This document shows, one piece after another, positions 35,388-44,343 of a stretch of 64,000 nucleotides of DNA. The DNA lies in the NCBI GenBank assembly GCA_040755725.1, contig JBFMAI010000032.1, positions 132,571 through 196,570 of the forward strand, in the 5' to 3' direction. How positions within the stretch are numbered: position 1 is the stretch's first letter; each line of letters opens with the position of its first letter. The stretch comes from JBFMAI01 sp040755725. GTDB lineage: Bacteria > Planctomycetota > Phycisphaerae > UBA1845 > Fen-1342. The notes below the pieces were generated by a model. The model had not been told where the DNA came from. It saw only the letters and a program-made list of their open reading frames with translations, and ran no database searches. The position numbers and the translations under genes are program-made.

Positions 35388-37483
35388 GCTCGGCCGAGCC
35401 GCCGGGCCGTCCGCCCGACGCCGAAACCTCCCCGGCCCCGGTCCGTCACGGCGGGTCCGGGGCGGCGGCCGCCTGGCTCGTGGCCCTCGTCGGCTGGACC
35501 ACGTTGATCTGCTTCTGCCATTTGGACGGCGGGGCTCGCTTTGAACCGATCGACTGCTGGGTGGCGCAGACGGCCCGCGAGATGGGCGAGCGCGGCGAGT
35601 GGTTGGTCCCGCGCTTCTCCGGCGAGACGCGGATGCAGAAATCGCCCGGTCCGTACTGGGCGGTGATGCTGACGGCACGGCTGCGCGGGCAGACGGACAT
35701 CGACGAGGTGGCCGCGCGCTGGCCCAACGCGCTCGGCGCGGTCGTCCTGGTCGTGACCATCTTCTGGCTCACGCGGCGCATCGCCGGCGACCGGGCGGCG
35801 GTATTCGCCGGCTTCGCGGCGGCCTCCAGCGCCCTGGTGCTGTGGTGGTCGCACCGCGGGGCCAGCGACCTGGGGCTCACAACACTCACGACGCTGTCGT
35901 TGGCCGCGCTATGGATCGGCAGCGAAGCGGAGCCGCCGGGGCCGCGCCGCCACGCGCTGTGGCTGGTGGGCTACTTCACCGCGGGGCTGGGCATGCTCTA
36001 CAAGATGCCGATGCCGCTGGCCATCGTCGGCCTGCCCGCTTTCCTGTACGTGCTGCTGTGGAACCGCTGGCGACTGCTGTGGAACCGCTGGCACTTGGTC
36101 GGCCTGGCCCTCTTCCTGCTGCCCTGGCTGCCGTGGGCGGTGGCGGTCTGCCTGGTTGAGCACGCCGCGTGGGTCAAGTGGAAAGTCGAGTTCCTGGACC
36201 GCTTCACGGGCACCCTGCCGAACGTGGAGGGTCAGGGCGGGTGGAGGAACCTCGCCTTCTACTTGCCCGTCCCCCTGCTCTATTGCCTGCCGTTCACGTT
36301 GTCGCTGCCGCAGGCCGTCGTGCGCGCATTCAAGCCCAGTGAGTATTCAGGAGCACGGGACGTCGGGCGGGAGGGCGTGCCGGGGCTCGGCAGGAGCCTC
36401 GCCCTCCCCGGTTACACGACCCTGGATCCCCAGTCGGGTCCAGGCGTGAACCGGGCCGGCACCCAATTCATGATCGTGTGGTTCGCCAGCCTGCTCGCAT
36501 TCTTCACGGCGTCCACGGGCAAGGAATGGCGGTATTTCCTGCCGGCGCTGCCGCCGCTGTTCGTCCTATTGGGGATCGAGTTGGCGCGCTTCTTCGACCC
36601 GCGGCGACCCGCGCAGCCGCGCCGGGATTGGCTGGGCACCCTCGCCGTGTGGCTGCTGCTGCCCGGCGCACTGTTGGGAGCCGGCTGGCCGGCGCTGCGG
36701 TGGTGGTGGACGAAACGCGGGCAGTTCGAGTTGGAGGGTTTGTACGCCTGGGAGGACGTCCTCGCCGCGTTCCTTATCACCATGACCCTCCTCACGGTCG
36801 GCTGCGGCCTGGCGGCCTGGCTATACCGGCGGCGGCACGAACACGCGTCGTTCGGCGGGCTGGTCGTGACCATGTGGGCCGTGTGGCTGTATGCCTGGCC
36901 GAATCTCACGCCGCTGGTCATGTCCCAGCGGCCGTTTGTGGATTTCGCGGAGCAACTTGCGCGCAAAGTGCCGGCGGAGGTGCGCCCCGCCATTCGCATG
37001 GCTGGCAGCCAAGACTCGCGCATTGTCTGGTACAGCAACATCCGCTACCCGCGCGTCATCGACCAGCTCGAACTACTTGCCGAGCAGCAGGAGCGCTTCC
37101 GCCGCGGCGAGCAGCCGCACCGGCGCGACCTGGACCACGAGATGCGCCGCTATGGCGAAACGATGATCGATCTCATGGCGGGCGACGAGCTATGTCTGTT
37201 TGTCATCCCGTTTGAGGGGTACATCAAGTTCCTGCTGGACGCGCCGCCGGAACTGGCCCGCGCCGGGCGCCCCCTGCCGCCGTTGCACCTGTGGCTGCAA
37301 ACGCGCTACGGGACGTACGATCGGCACTACATACTGTTCGGCAACCGCCCGCCGCCGTTTCGCGAACCCGCGCTGCGTGTGCCGGACAAGCTGCGGGAGC
37401 GGCTGCGGGCACAAGGTTGGCCCGGCGTCATCCGACCGGCCGCCCCGTCCAGCGCTCCGACGACGATCGCCACCTCGCCATGA
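35384..37483 (+). CDS. GT39/ArnT-type membrane glycosyltransferase with in-frame repeat
   Basis: This 699-residue protein has about ten or more membrane segments. The N-terminal GT-C signature region includes FEPIDCWVAQTAREMGERGE, then VPRFSGETRMQKSPGPYW, the ArnT/PMT-like first external loop. Such enzymes use lipid-linked sugars to modify lipid A or proteins in the periplasm. At about residues 325-345 the sequence GREGVPGLGRSLALPG is coded by dispersed repeat A (36365-36411), in a loop between membrane segments. A 7-residue tandem duplication LLWNRWR/LLWNRWH lies near residue 225. The stop overlaps the acyltransferase ATG (ATGA), which supports a lipid A/envelope role. Confidence 0.88.
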   Translation: MSSAEPPGRPPDAETSPAPVRHGGSGAAAAWLVALVGWTTLICFCHLDGGARFEPIDCWVAQTAREMGERGEWLVPRFSGETRMQKSPGPYWAVMLTARLRGQTDIDEVAARWPNALGAVVLVVTIFWLTRRIAGDRAAVFAGFAAASSALVLWWSHRGASDLGLTTLTTLSLAALWIGSEAEPPGPRRHALWLVGYFTAGLGMLYKMPMPLAIVGLPAFLYVLLWNRWRLLWNRWHLVGLALFLLPWLPWAVAVCLVEHAAWVKWKVEFLDRFTGTLPNVEGQGGWRNLAFYLPVPLLYCLPFTLSLPQAVVRAFKPSEYSGARDVGREGVPGLGRSLALPGYTTLDPQSGPGVNRAGTQFMIVWFASLLAFFTASTGKEWRYFLPALPPLFVLLGIELARFFDPRRPAQPRRDWLGTLAVWLLLPGALLGAGWPALRWWWTKRGQFELEGLYAWEDVLAAFLITMTLLTVGCGLAAWLYRRRHEHASFGGLVVTMWAVWLYAWPNLTPLVMSQRPFVDFAEQLARKVPAEVRPAIRMAGSQDSRIVWYSNIRYPRVIDQLELLAEQQERFRRGEQPHRRDLDHEMRRYGETMIDLMAGDELCLFVIPFEGYIKFLLDAPPELARAGRPLPPLHLWLQTRYGTYDRHYILFGNRPPPFREPALRVPDKLRERLRAQGWPGVIRPAAPSSAPTTIATSP
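36365..36411 (+). repeat. Dispersed GC palindrome, family A copy inside a CDS
   Basis: GGGAGGGCGTGCCGGGGCTC pairs with the arm GAGCCTCGCCCTCCC. It is a short form of the family lying in frame within the glycosyltransferase gene and adding about 16 residues. Confidence 0.8.
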
Positions 37484-38442
37484 TGGCCGTTCGGATCCGA
37501 CAATACCTGTGCGCGGTCACCGAAGCGCCGACGCTCGCCCTGGCGGTCCGGCGGGTCGGGGAGTACGCCGCCCTGCGGCTGTGGGCCCTCATCATCGGCT
37601 GCTTCCCGATCGAGATGAACCTGAGCACGGCGCGGCTGATGGGGCGCCTGTGGTGGATTCTCATGAAACGCCACCGCCACAAGGCCCTGGACCACCTGCG
37701 GCCGGCGCTGGGCGACCGCTGCGGCGAGCGGGAGTTGCGGCGGATCGCGCGGCGGTCGTTCGAGCACTTCGCCCAGCTTTACCTGGTGGAGCTGGTGCTC
37801 ACGCCACGGCTGATCAACCCGTGGTCGTGGCCGCGGTATGTGGAGCTGGACCAGCTTGGACCGGCGCTGCGTGAGCTGCTGGCCGCGCGCGGGACCATCC
37901 TGCTCACGGGGCACTTCGGCAACTACGAGCTGCTCGGGTACACGATCAGTCGGCTGGGACTGCCGCTCACGGCGGTGATGCGGCCGGTGGACAATCCGCT
38001 CATCAATGAGTACGTGGAGCGTTCACGGCGGGCCGGCGGCCTGTCGCTGCTGTACAAGAAAGGGGTCAGCGCAATCGCGGGGGAGCTCATCGATCAGGGG
38101 GCCGCGTTGAGCTTCATCGCCGACCAGGACGCCGGGCGCAAGGGGCTGTTCGTCGAGTTCTTCGGGCGGCCGGCCTCCACGTACAAGTCGATCGGGCTGC
38201 TGGCGATGGCCAAGCGCGTGCCGATCATCGTGGGGCACGCCGTCCGGGTGCGACGCGGGTTTCACTATCGCATCGGTGTGGAACGCATCATTCAGCCGGA
38301 GGAATGGGAGCACCGCGACGACCCCCTCCGCTGGATCACCCAGGAGTACACAGCGGCGTTGGAAGCGGCGATCCGCCGCCACCCGGAGCAGTACCTGTGG
38401 GTCCACCGGCGGTGGAAACACCAGCCGCGGCCCCGCGATTGA
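37480..38442 (+). CDS. LpxL-type lysophospholipid/lipid A acyltransferase
   Basis: This 320-residue inner-membrane protein has the HtrB/LpxL family catalytic motif HFGNYE (H-x4-E) in RGTILLTGHFGNYELLGY. ADQDAGRKGLFVEFFGRPAS and the C-terminal YLWVHRRWK follow. These enzymes add secondary acyl chains to lipid A. Translation is coupled to the GT39 gene by ATGA at 37480. Context with YlbF and GT39 suggests an envelope-lipid operon. Confidence 0.92.
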   Translation: MMAVRIRQYLCAVTEAPTLALAVRRVGEYAALRLWALIIGCFPIEMNLSTARLMGRLWWILMKRHRHKALDHLRPALGDRCGERELRRIARRSFEHFAQLYLVELVLTPRLINPWSWPRYVELDQLGPALRELLAARGTILLTGHFGNYELLGYTISRLGLPLTAVMRPVDNPLINEYVERSRRAGGLSLLYKKGVSAIAGELIDQGAALSFIADQDAGRKGLFVEFFGRPASTYKSIGLLAMAKRVPIIVGHAVRVRRGFHYRIGVERIIQPEEWEHRDDPLRWITQEYTAALEAAIRRHPEQYLWVHRRWKHQPRPRD

Positions 38443-38465
38443 AGGCCGCTAAGACCGTGTGGCGC

Positions 38466-39887
38466 TCAGCGGCGCCGGCCGCGGGCGAACCAGAGCATCA
38501 CCGGCACGATGGTCAGGGCAAAGAGGCTGCCGGTGCCACAGGCGCCCGGTGCGGTCCGCTCTTGCACCGGAGAGATTTGCTCATCGCCGCCGTTGTCGGG
38601 GCGGTACAGGAGCTTTCCGGCGGTGGCCAGCTCGATGACCTGGACCGACGTGAAGGCGGTATCGCTGAGACCACCTGGATCGGTGACCAGGAGCGAGAAG
38701 TAGTAGGTACCGGTTTTCACGGGCTTCCACGACGCGATCTTTTCCGTCACGCCAACGAGGGGTTGGAAGCCGTCGATGACTTCGTCGCCTTCCAGGGCCC
38801 CGCCGACGGCGTTGGTCTGTCGCCAGCGGTAGCTGAGCTTGTCGCCGTCGGGATCGCTGGAGCGTTCCGCGCTGAGCCGGACAGTCGTCCCGAGGGCCAC
38901 CGGGGTGGTCGGCGCCGTGATGATGGCGCGCGGGCCGCGGTTGGCTGGAAGCGAGGAGACCACGCTGATGGTCACCTCGTCGGTGGAGGGCAGCGGGTTG
39001 ACGCCATCCTCCACGAGCAGGCGATACACGTAGTCCCCTGTCAGGGAGAGCGTGACCTGGGCGGTCGCGTCGTTGCCGTCGTCGTTAGCTTCGGGGTCAA
39101 CCCGCTCCGGCCCGGAAATCCACTCCCAGGCGTACTCCAGGATGTCCTTCTCAAAAACGGCCGGGAAGTCCGGGTTGAAGCCGACGTTCGAGCTGTCGAA
39201 CGACTGGCTGCCATCCAGGATCGCCGTGCGGCCTGCGGCGACGATCTGGTCGGGGCCGGCGTCGGCAAACGGCGGCGGGTTCGGCGGCGCCAGAAGCGGA
39301 TTGGTCCGTCCGTACAGAAAGAAACTGAAGCCGGTCCACGCCCCCGCCTCCTCCTCAGGGGTTTCCTCATTGCTTAGTCGCACCTCTACCAACCAGTAGA
39401 CATCCCAGTCCCTCAGCCCGCGCAACCGGAGCTGCGAAGGTCCGGAGATCTCCGGCAATCGAAGCCAGAAATCCATGTATACTGCGTTATCGGGCGGCGG
39501 GGGAAGCGGCTCCCAATTCAGGTCCTGCACGTACTTGTCCGTCGTTCCGTTCAGGGGTGGTGCCGCCGGGGGGCCAAACGCCCCCCAAGCGCGAACACGA
39601 TAATAGAACTTGAGCTCGCTGGTGCTACCGGCCAAGTCCGCGTCCACAACAACCATCTGGACCCAGATGCGGTCGAGTTCGTAGGCCACGTCCGTGTCCG
39701 GGTCAAACGGCACCGGCGTCGCCCATTCATTGAGCAAACCGAGGAAGACGTTGGAGCGTGCGCCCGTGAAGCGGGCGATCTCGTAGCTGACCGCGTAGGC
39801 GTACGGCGGCGCTTCGCCTTGCCCCCAAGCCGCGGTGCCGACCGCCAGGGTCAACAAGACAGCGACGGATAGGCTAGCCTTCTTCAT
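38466..39887 (-). CDS. Secreted PKD-domain protein with C-terminal anchor
   Basis: This 473-residue protein has a signal peptide (KKASLSVAVLLTLAVGTAAWG) and a ~200-residue N-terminal beta domain. Two PKD/Ig-like repeats follow: PFADAGPDQIVAAGRTAILD and PRAIITAPTTPVALGTTVRL with SSDPDGDKLSYRWRQ. The C-terminus is Cys-Gly, a hydrophobic helix (LFALTIVPVMLWFA), then RGRRR. This resembles the CTERM protein-sorting signals processed by exosortase/rhombosortase-like systems. AGGTG precedes ATG at 39887. It is the last gene of the surface-protein cluster. Confidence 0.82.
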   Translation of the reverse strand: MKKASLSVAVLLTLAVGTAAWGQGEAPPYAYAVSYEIARFTGARSNVFLGLLNEWATPVPFDPDTDVAYELDRIWVQMVVVDADLAGSTSELKFYYRVRAWGAFGPPAAPPLNGTTDKYVQDLNWEPLPPPPDNAVYMDFWLRLPEISGPSQLRLRGLRDWDVYWLVEVRLSNEETPEEEAGAWTGFSFFLYGRTNPLLAPPNPPPFADAGPDQIVAAGRTAILDGSQSFDSSNVGFNPDFPAVFEKDILEYAWEWISGPERVDPEANDDGNDATAQVTLSLTGDYVYRLLVEDGVNPLPSTDEVTISVVSSLPANRGPRAIITAPTTPVALGTTVRLSAERSSDPDGDKLSYRWRQTNAVGGALEGDEVIDGFQPLVGVTEKIASWKPVKTGTYYFSLLVTDPGGLSDTAFTSVQVIELATAGKLLYRPDNGGDEQISPVQERTAPGACGTGSLFALTIVPVMLWFARGRRR

Positions 39888-39950
39888 GATCGTTACACCT
39901 CGCACTACGAGCACCTCGTCCCGACGTCCGGCTAGTCCGCCTGCTGCCGA

Positions 39951-40826
39951 CTACTGGCCGGTCGGCGGGGTCGTCGTCTGGCCAATCGTCACCACCCCGC
40001 AATACCCCGAAGTCTGGGGCGCCAGGTAGAAGTCCACCGTCACGTTCTCGCCTTCATAGTACTCGTTCGGCTTCCGCGCCCCGCCGAAGTTGAAGAACAC
40101 GCCCGGTCGCAACGGTTGACATTCATACACGTCAATTTGAGCCAGGGTCTTGTACCCGCCACGGCCGGTCGCACCCGCAAAGGGGGCTTCGGGGTCCGCC
40201 CCCGGTTCCGCCGTCAACACCAACCCGTCCTCGCCGGTGAAGTAAAAGGCGACGCTTTCGCACGACACCGGCGGCTCGGAGAAGAGCAGAATCGCGTCCG
40301 GGGTCACCAACGTAATCGACGTGACGGTGGGGGTTACTTCGCCCTGTTGCTGGCCGGGTTCCGCTCCGGTCCCGCCGGTCGAGTTGGCCCGGCGCAGGAA
40401 CACGGCGCTGGCGCCGGCCGTGCCGCCGCCCTCGTAGACCAACGTCCCGATGGGCAGTGTGTGGGCCGTCCCGAGCTGTATCTCGCGGGTAAGCTGCACA
40501 TACCCCCCGCGAAGCAGCGCGTCCTGCTGCTGGGCGGAACGGACACTGCTTACGTTGACCCACGCGACCAAGGTGGTGTTGAGGTCGGCCTCAGGCGCGT
40601 TGTTCCGGAACGTGATAGTCATCTCGCGCCGGAACTGCACCTGGGTCCCGGCGCCCCCGGCCGCGCCCTCGTCCGACCGCTGCTGTTGGCCGGCGACGCC
40701 GTACTCCTCCGTGTAGCCGAGGAACGGGTTGCGTTCGACGGCGTCGAGAGAGCAGGCGGCAAGCGTGACCCCGAAGCCGGCCAGACAAGACCACCGCAAA
40801 CACGCCTTCATCACGGACCTCTTCAT
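39951..40826 (-). CDS. Lipoprotein of unknown function
   Basis: This 291-residue protein has a lipobox (GFGVTLAAC) giving a lipidated Cys at about residue 25. The mature part has a Gln-rich linker followed by beta-strand-like sequence (MTITFRNNAPEADLNTTLVAWVNVSS). Its Cys-containing C-terminus ends TSGYCGVVTIGQTTTPPTGQ. No known domain was recognised. It starts 18 bases after the FG-GAP lipoprotein and shares with the two small lipoproteins upstream the theme of a single beta domain with paired cysteines. Confidence 0.8.
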   Translation of the reverse strand: MKRSVMKACLRWSCLAGFGVTLAACSLDAVERNPFLGYTEEYGVAGQQQRSDEGAAGGAGTQVQFRREMTITFRNNAPEADLNTTLVAWVNVSSVRSAQQQDALLRGGYVQLTREIQLGTAHTLPIGTLVYEGGGTAGASAVFLRRANSTGGTGAEPGQQQGEVTPTVTSITLVTPDAILLFSEPPVSCESVAFYFTGEDGLVLTAEPGADPEAPFAGATGRGGYKTLAQIDVYECQPLRPGVFFNFGGARKPNEYYEGENVTVDFYLAPQTSGYCGVVTIGQTTTPPTGQ

Positions 40827-40844
40827 TCTATCGCTCCCCAGGCG

Positions 40845-43712
40845 TTAGTCCCGCGTACCGTAGAGCAGGTAGACCTCGCCGGCCCGAGCGCGGTCCCGGG
40901 GGGCCGCCCGGACGGACCCGAGCAGGAGGTCGATGACGCCGTCGCCGTCCACGTCTCCGGCGGCGGCGATGCCGGTAGCCCGGTCACCCTGCTCGCCGAG
41001 GCCGGCGCCGAGATAATCGCCGCTGTTGCGTCCGATAAACACCGCCCCCGGTAGGGTTTCCGTTCCCACGTACTTAAGCTCCAGTATGCCGGGCTGCCCC
41101 CCCGGAGTCCGCTTGGAGATCAAGTCCCGGGCTCCGTAGACCAGGTACACCACGCCGCAATCGCGGCGGTCCACGTCGATCTTGCCGTCGAGGTCCAGAT
41201 CGACGCGGACCGACCGTCCGGGGGCCGCGATGAGGATGTCGTCGTTGCCGTCGCCATCGACATCGCCGACGCCGGCCACGCGCGCCCCCGCGAGATCATT
41301 CTCGCTCTCGCCCACGAAGATCACCCCCAGCCCGCGCTCGGGGAGCTCCATGAAGGGGATCTCGGTCTCAGTCAGATTGCCCGCGTCGCGCGAGCCGAAG
41401 AATACCGCTGCTCCGCCGCGGCTGTTGTTCAGCAGCGCCGAGCCAATGACCACGTCGGCGTACCCGTCATGGTTGAAATCGCCCGCGTTGTCCTGGGATT
41501 GGCCAAGCCGCTCACCGGGGGCACCGACGACGCGGATGCCATCGAAGATCCGCCGGCTGGGAGGGTTGGGGGAGTTCATCGGCAGGCCGAGCTCCTCGAC
41601 CTGAAGCTGACCGCCCCGGACGAGGTCGCGGAGGCGACCCAGAATGAGATAGCAGGCCCCGGAGCCCTCGCTTGCCAGCGGCGTGCCAATCACAAGATCG
41701 ACCAGGCCGTCGCCGTTGAGGTCGCCCAGGCCCTTGACGTTTGACAGGCGGGCGCCGGGCACGTCGGACCAGAAGCGGACCGAGTTCTCAGGCGTGGCGA
41801 TCGCCTCCGCGATCGACAACCCGCAAGGTTGGGCGTCATCCACGTCCACCGCGTACCCCGGGCTGTAGACGAGATCGTCCAGCAGATAGTGGTACGGTCC
41901 ACCGTGCGGAATCAGTCGGTCTCCGGCGCTTTGTTGCGAACCAGGGTAGTTGAAGGCCTCGTTCGCAGGCGGCGCGTTGCCGTTGGTCCAGGGGTAGAAG
42001 CCGGACTTCACGTCGCAATAGAACGCGGTGAGCACCCCGGCACCCGGAATGCTGCGATCGAGGCCCACAATGCTGACCAGCGGGTCACGGTTGGGGGCCG
42101 CGATGACGATCGAGTCGAAGTCCCAGGCGGTCAATGTCTCGCCGAATTGGTCGCCGGTCTGCGCGCTGGCGAAACGGCATCCGAGGCGGACGGCGCCGCG
42201 GTTGGCCACGCCACCAACCGAGACGAGGTGTTGATGGAAATAGGTGACTGAGCAGCCGTTGACTGGTGGCGGAGCCTTGGGGCCCTCGAACCCCTCCTCG
42301 CAAGCGCACGCGTTCCTAGGGTCGCAGTTATTACAGGTGATGGGCAAGTGGGCCCGCGTTCCGAACTCCGCGAGGTTGAACACGTTGCGCCCCGGAAAAC
42401 CCAGGTCGGGTCGGAGCGATGATCCCGCGGCGATGACGACCCCACCGCTGCGGAAGTAGCCGCCCGGATCCAACGGGGCGTAGTTGATGATGCCGGTGAG
42501 CAGCGCCAGCGATTCCGAATCGGTGAACGGGATGCCGAAGGCCATCTCGCGCACCCCGTCGCTGTCCCAATCGGACAGCAGCGCAAAGCTCGTGATGCCG
42601 CGACTGGGACGGATCGGATCGGCGACCTCCGGGACGCCGGCGTAGATCTCCCCGCGGAATAGCGTGCCGGTGGAGTTTAGGTTGATTCGGCCGCTGAAAC
42701 GCTTGTTGCGGCCGTAGATCAGATAAGCCTCACCGATGCCCGTACGCTGAAGGTTGACCTCGTAGCGCGACTTGCCGAATTGGGACACGATCAGAAAGTC
42801 GCCGAAGCCGTCGCGGTCGATGTCGCCCACGGGGCTGACGAAGCTGCCGACGTTGTCCCGGGGGTTGAAGCCCTCGAAGACGGCACCGGCGACCTCCCCG
42901 CGGCCGAGCGCCAGATCCCGCAAGTCAATCGCCCCCGCCAGCCGCGCCCGCAGCCGAACGCTGCCCGGCGCGTAGAACGGGAACGAGTTGCGGCCGTCCG
43001 AGACCACCGCCAGCAGGCGGTACAGCCCCGGCTCGAACTCGATCGTGGGCAGGTCGAACGCGAAGCTGTCGCCCGTCTGCGACTGGCTGCGGAACAAGAA
43101 GACTTCGTTGCCGTTGGGCGTGTCGTCGGGATCAAGGAAGATCTCGACGGTGTTGGTCGAATCCGGGTCGTCCAGCTCCCACGCGACGCTGAAACGGGGG
43201 ACGATCGCCGCCGCGCGGTCGTAGGCGAAGGTGCCGCGCGGCGAGGTGAAGAACAGGTCCGGGGCTTGGTCGACCGTCACGCGGCCCGGGGCGTAATCGT
43301 ACGCGACGATCTTGCCGACCTGCTCCATCACGACACCGACGTAGTACGTTCCACGCTTGAGCCGCGTGGTGTCCACCAGGGCCGTGGACTGCGTGAGGCC
43401 GAGATTCGAGAACGCCTCGATCTCGTTGTCGTTGTCCGGGGTCTGGTCTTCATCCACGATGACGTTGAGGACGGCGGTCCGCGTGGACGCGAACGCCCGC
43501 CAGTTGACCTCGACCTGCGTCCCCCCGGTGATCGACAGGTCCGCCACGGGCGTCAGTACCTCGACCAGCGGCGTGGAGCGCAGGACGGTGGTGTCGCCCG
43601 TGCCCCCCGCCACGTATTGCAGCGGAGACACCCCGAGCGGACACCCGCCCAGTGTCAGAACCAGGACCAGGCCGGCTCCCGCCGCCGCGCCGATTAGCGT
43701 GAATCTACTCAT
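40845..43712 (-). CDS. Large FG-GAP (VCBS) repeat lipoprotein
   Basis: This 955-residue protein starts at ATG 43712 with GGAG upstream and has a lipobox (LVLVLTLGGC). The N-terminal ~230 residues contain Ig-like segments. At least six FG-GAP calcium loops follow: DIDRDGFGDFLIV, DWDSDGVREMAFG, DLNGDGLVDLVIG, DFNHDGYADVVIG, DVDGDGNDDILIA and DVDGDGVIDLLLG. These predict an integrin-alpha-like beta-propeller on the cell surface or facing the periplasm. A Cys-rich insertion (TCNNCDPRNACACEEGFEG) interrupts the repeats near residue 470. A role in adhesion or protein binding is inferred. It is the centre of a five-gene cluster. Confidence 0.88.
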   Translation of the reverse strand: MSRFTLIGAAAGAGLVLVLTLGGCPLGVSPLQYVAGGTGDTTVLRSTPLVEVLTPVADLSITGGTQVEVNWRAFASTRTAVLNVIVDEDQTPDNDNEIEAFSNLGLTQSTALVDTTRLKRGTYYVGVVMEQVGKIVAYDYAPGRVTVDQAPDLFFTSPRGTFAYDRAAAIVPRFSVAWELDDPDSTNTVEIFLDPDDTPNGNEVFLFRSQSQTGDSFAFDLPTIEFEPGLYRLLAVVSDGRNSFPFYAPGSVRLRARLAGAIDLRDLALGRGEVAGAVFEGFNPRDNVGSFVSPVGDIDRDGFGDFLIVSQFGKSRYEVNLQRTGIGEAYLIYGRNKRFSGRINLNSTGTLFRGEIYAGVPEVADPIRPSRGITSFALLSDWDSDGVREMAFGIPFTDSESLALLTGIINYAPLDPGGYFRSGGVVIAAGSSLRPDLGFPGRNVFNLAEFGTRAHLPITCNNCDPRNACACEEGFEGPKAPPPVNGCSVTYFHQHLVSVGGVANRGAVRLGCRFASAQTGDQFGETLTAWDFDSIVIAAPNRDPLVSIVGLDRSIPGAGVLTAFYCDVKSGFYPWTNGNAPPANEAFNYPGSQQSAGDRLIPHGGPYHYLLDDLVYSPGYAVDVDDAQPCGLSIAEAIATPENSVRFWSDVPGARLSNVKGLGDLNGDGLVDLVIGTPLASEGSGACYLILGRLRDLVRGGQLQVEELGLPMNSPNPPSRRIFDGIRVVGAPGERLGQSQDNAGDFNHDGYADVVIGSALLNNSRGGAAVFFGSRDAGNLTETEIPFMELPERGLGVIFVGESENDLAGARVAGVGDVDGDGNDDILIAAPGRSVRVDLDLDGKIDVDRRDCGVVYLVYGARDLISKRTPGGQPGILELKYVGTETLPGAVFIGRNSGDYLGAGLGEQGDRATGIAAAGDVDGDGVIDLLLGSVRAAPRDRARAGEVYLLYGTRD

Positions 43713-43756
43713 GCCGCACTCCAACGTCCGCGACCGCCGCCCGAGCGGCGTCGCGC

Positions 43757-44323
43757 TCACGAGCCTGCTCGGCGAATGTAGGCGAACGTCTGATAACCCG
43801 ACGCGCTAACGCTCGACGGTTGCACCGTGAACGTCAACCCGTCGCCGCAATCGTAGTTGGTGCCCTCCAGCAGCAGGACGCCGAAGGGGTCCACTTCGAT
43901 GAAGGGCGCGCTAGCCAGCAAGGTCGTATCGCCGGCCACCGTGGCGGTGTCGATCAGGTAGACGAGCGCGCCGGGCTGGCTGAGGTTCGAGACGTCGCCG
44001 ATCGTGATTTCCTTGACCGGGCAGACCAGCATCTGGCCGCTCTTGTCGCCGGGGCCCACGACGGTGGTGTAGTTCTGCACCTTGTCGTCCCCGTCGCGAT
44101 AGGCGATGACGACGGAGATCCAGCGGTCCGTCCGGTTCTCGACCGCGACCAGCAGGCCGGGGGCATCGCCGGGGAGACTGGCGACGCGCGTGCCCAGTCC
44201 GAGCGCTCCGAGCAGGTTCGGGTTGAGCAGCGACGAGGCTTCGTTGAGCAGCCCGCAACCGGACAGCACCCCGCACAGGGCCAGGCCCACCCACTTCATC
44301 CGCAATCGGAACCGTCCTGCCAT
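43757..44323 (-). CDS. Small lipoprotein of the surface cluster
   Basis: This 188-residue protein has AAGGAG before ATG at 44323 and the lipobox ALCGVLSGC. The mature part is a beta-rich single domain: LLVAVENRTDRWISVVIAYR, a CPVKEITIGDV strand, and a C-terminal NYDCGDGLTFTV segment. The layout closely parallels the neighbouring protein at 44344-44880 (conserved CPV..I and CGD), so the two are probably distant paralogues. Function is unknown. Confidence 0.8.
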   Translation of the reverse strand: MAGRFRLRMKWVGLALCGVLSGCGLLNEASSLLNPNLLGALGLGTRVASLPGDAPGLLVAVENRTDRWISVVIAYRDGDDKVQNYTTVVGPGDKSGQMLVCPVKEITIGDVSNLSQPGALVYLIDTATVAGDTTLLASAPFIEVDPFGVLLLEGTNYDCGDGLTFTVQPSSVSASGYQTFAYIRRAGS

Positions 44324-44343
44324 GCCTGCTTGCTCCTTCCCGA

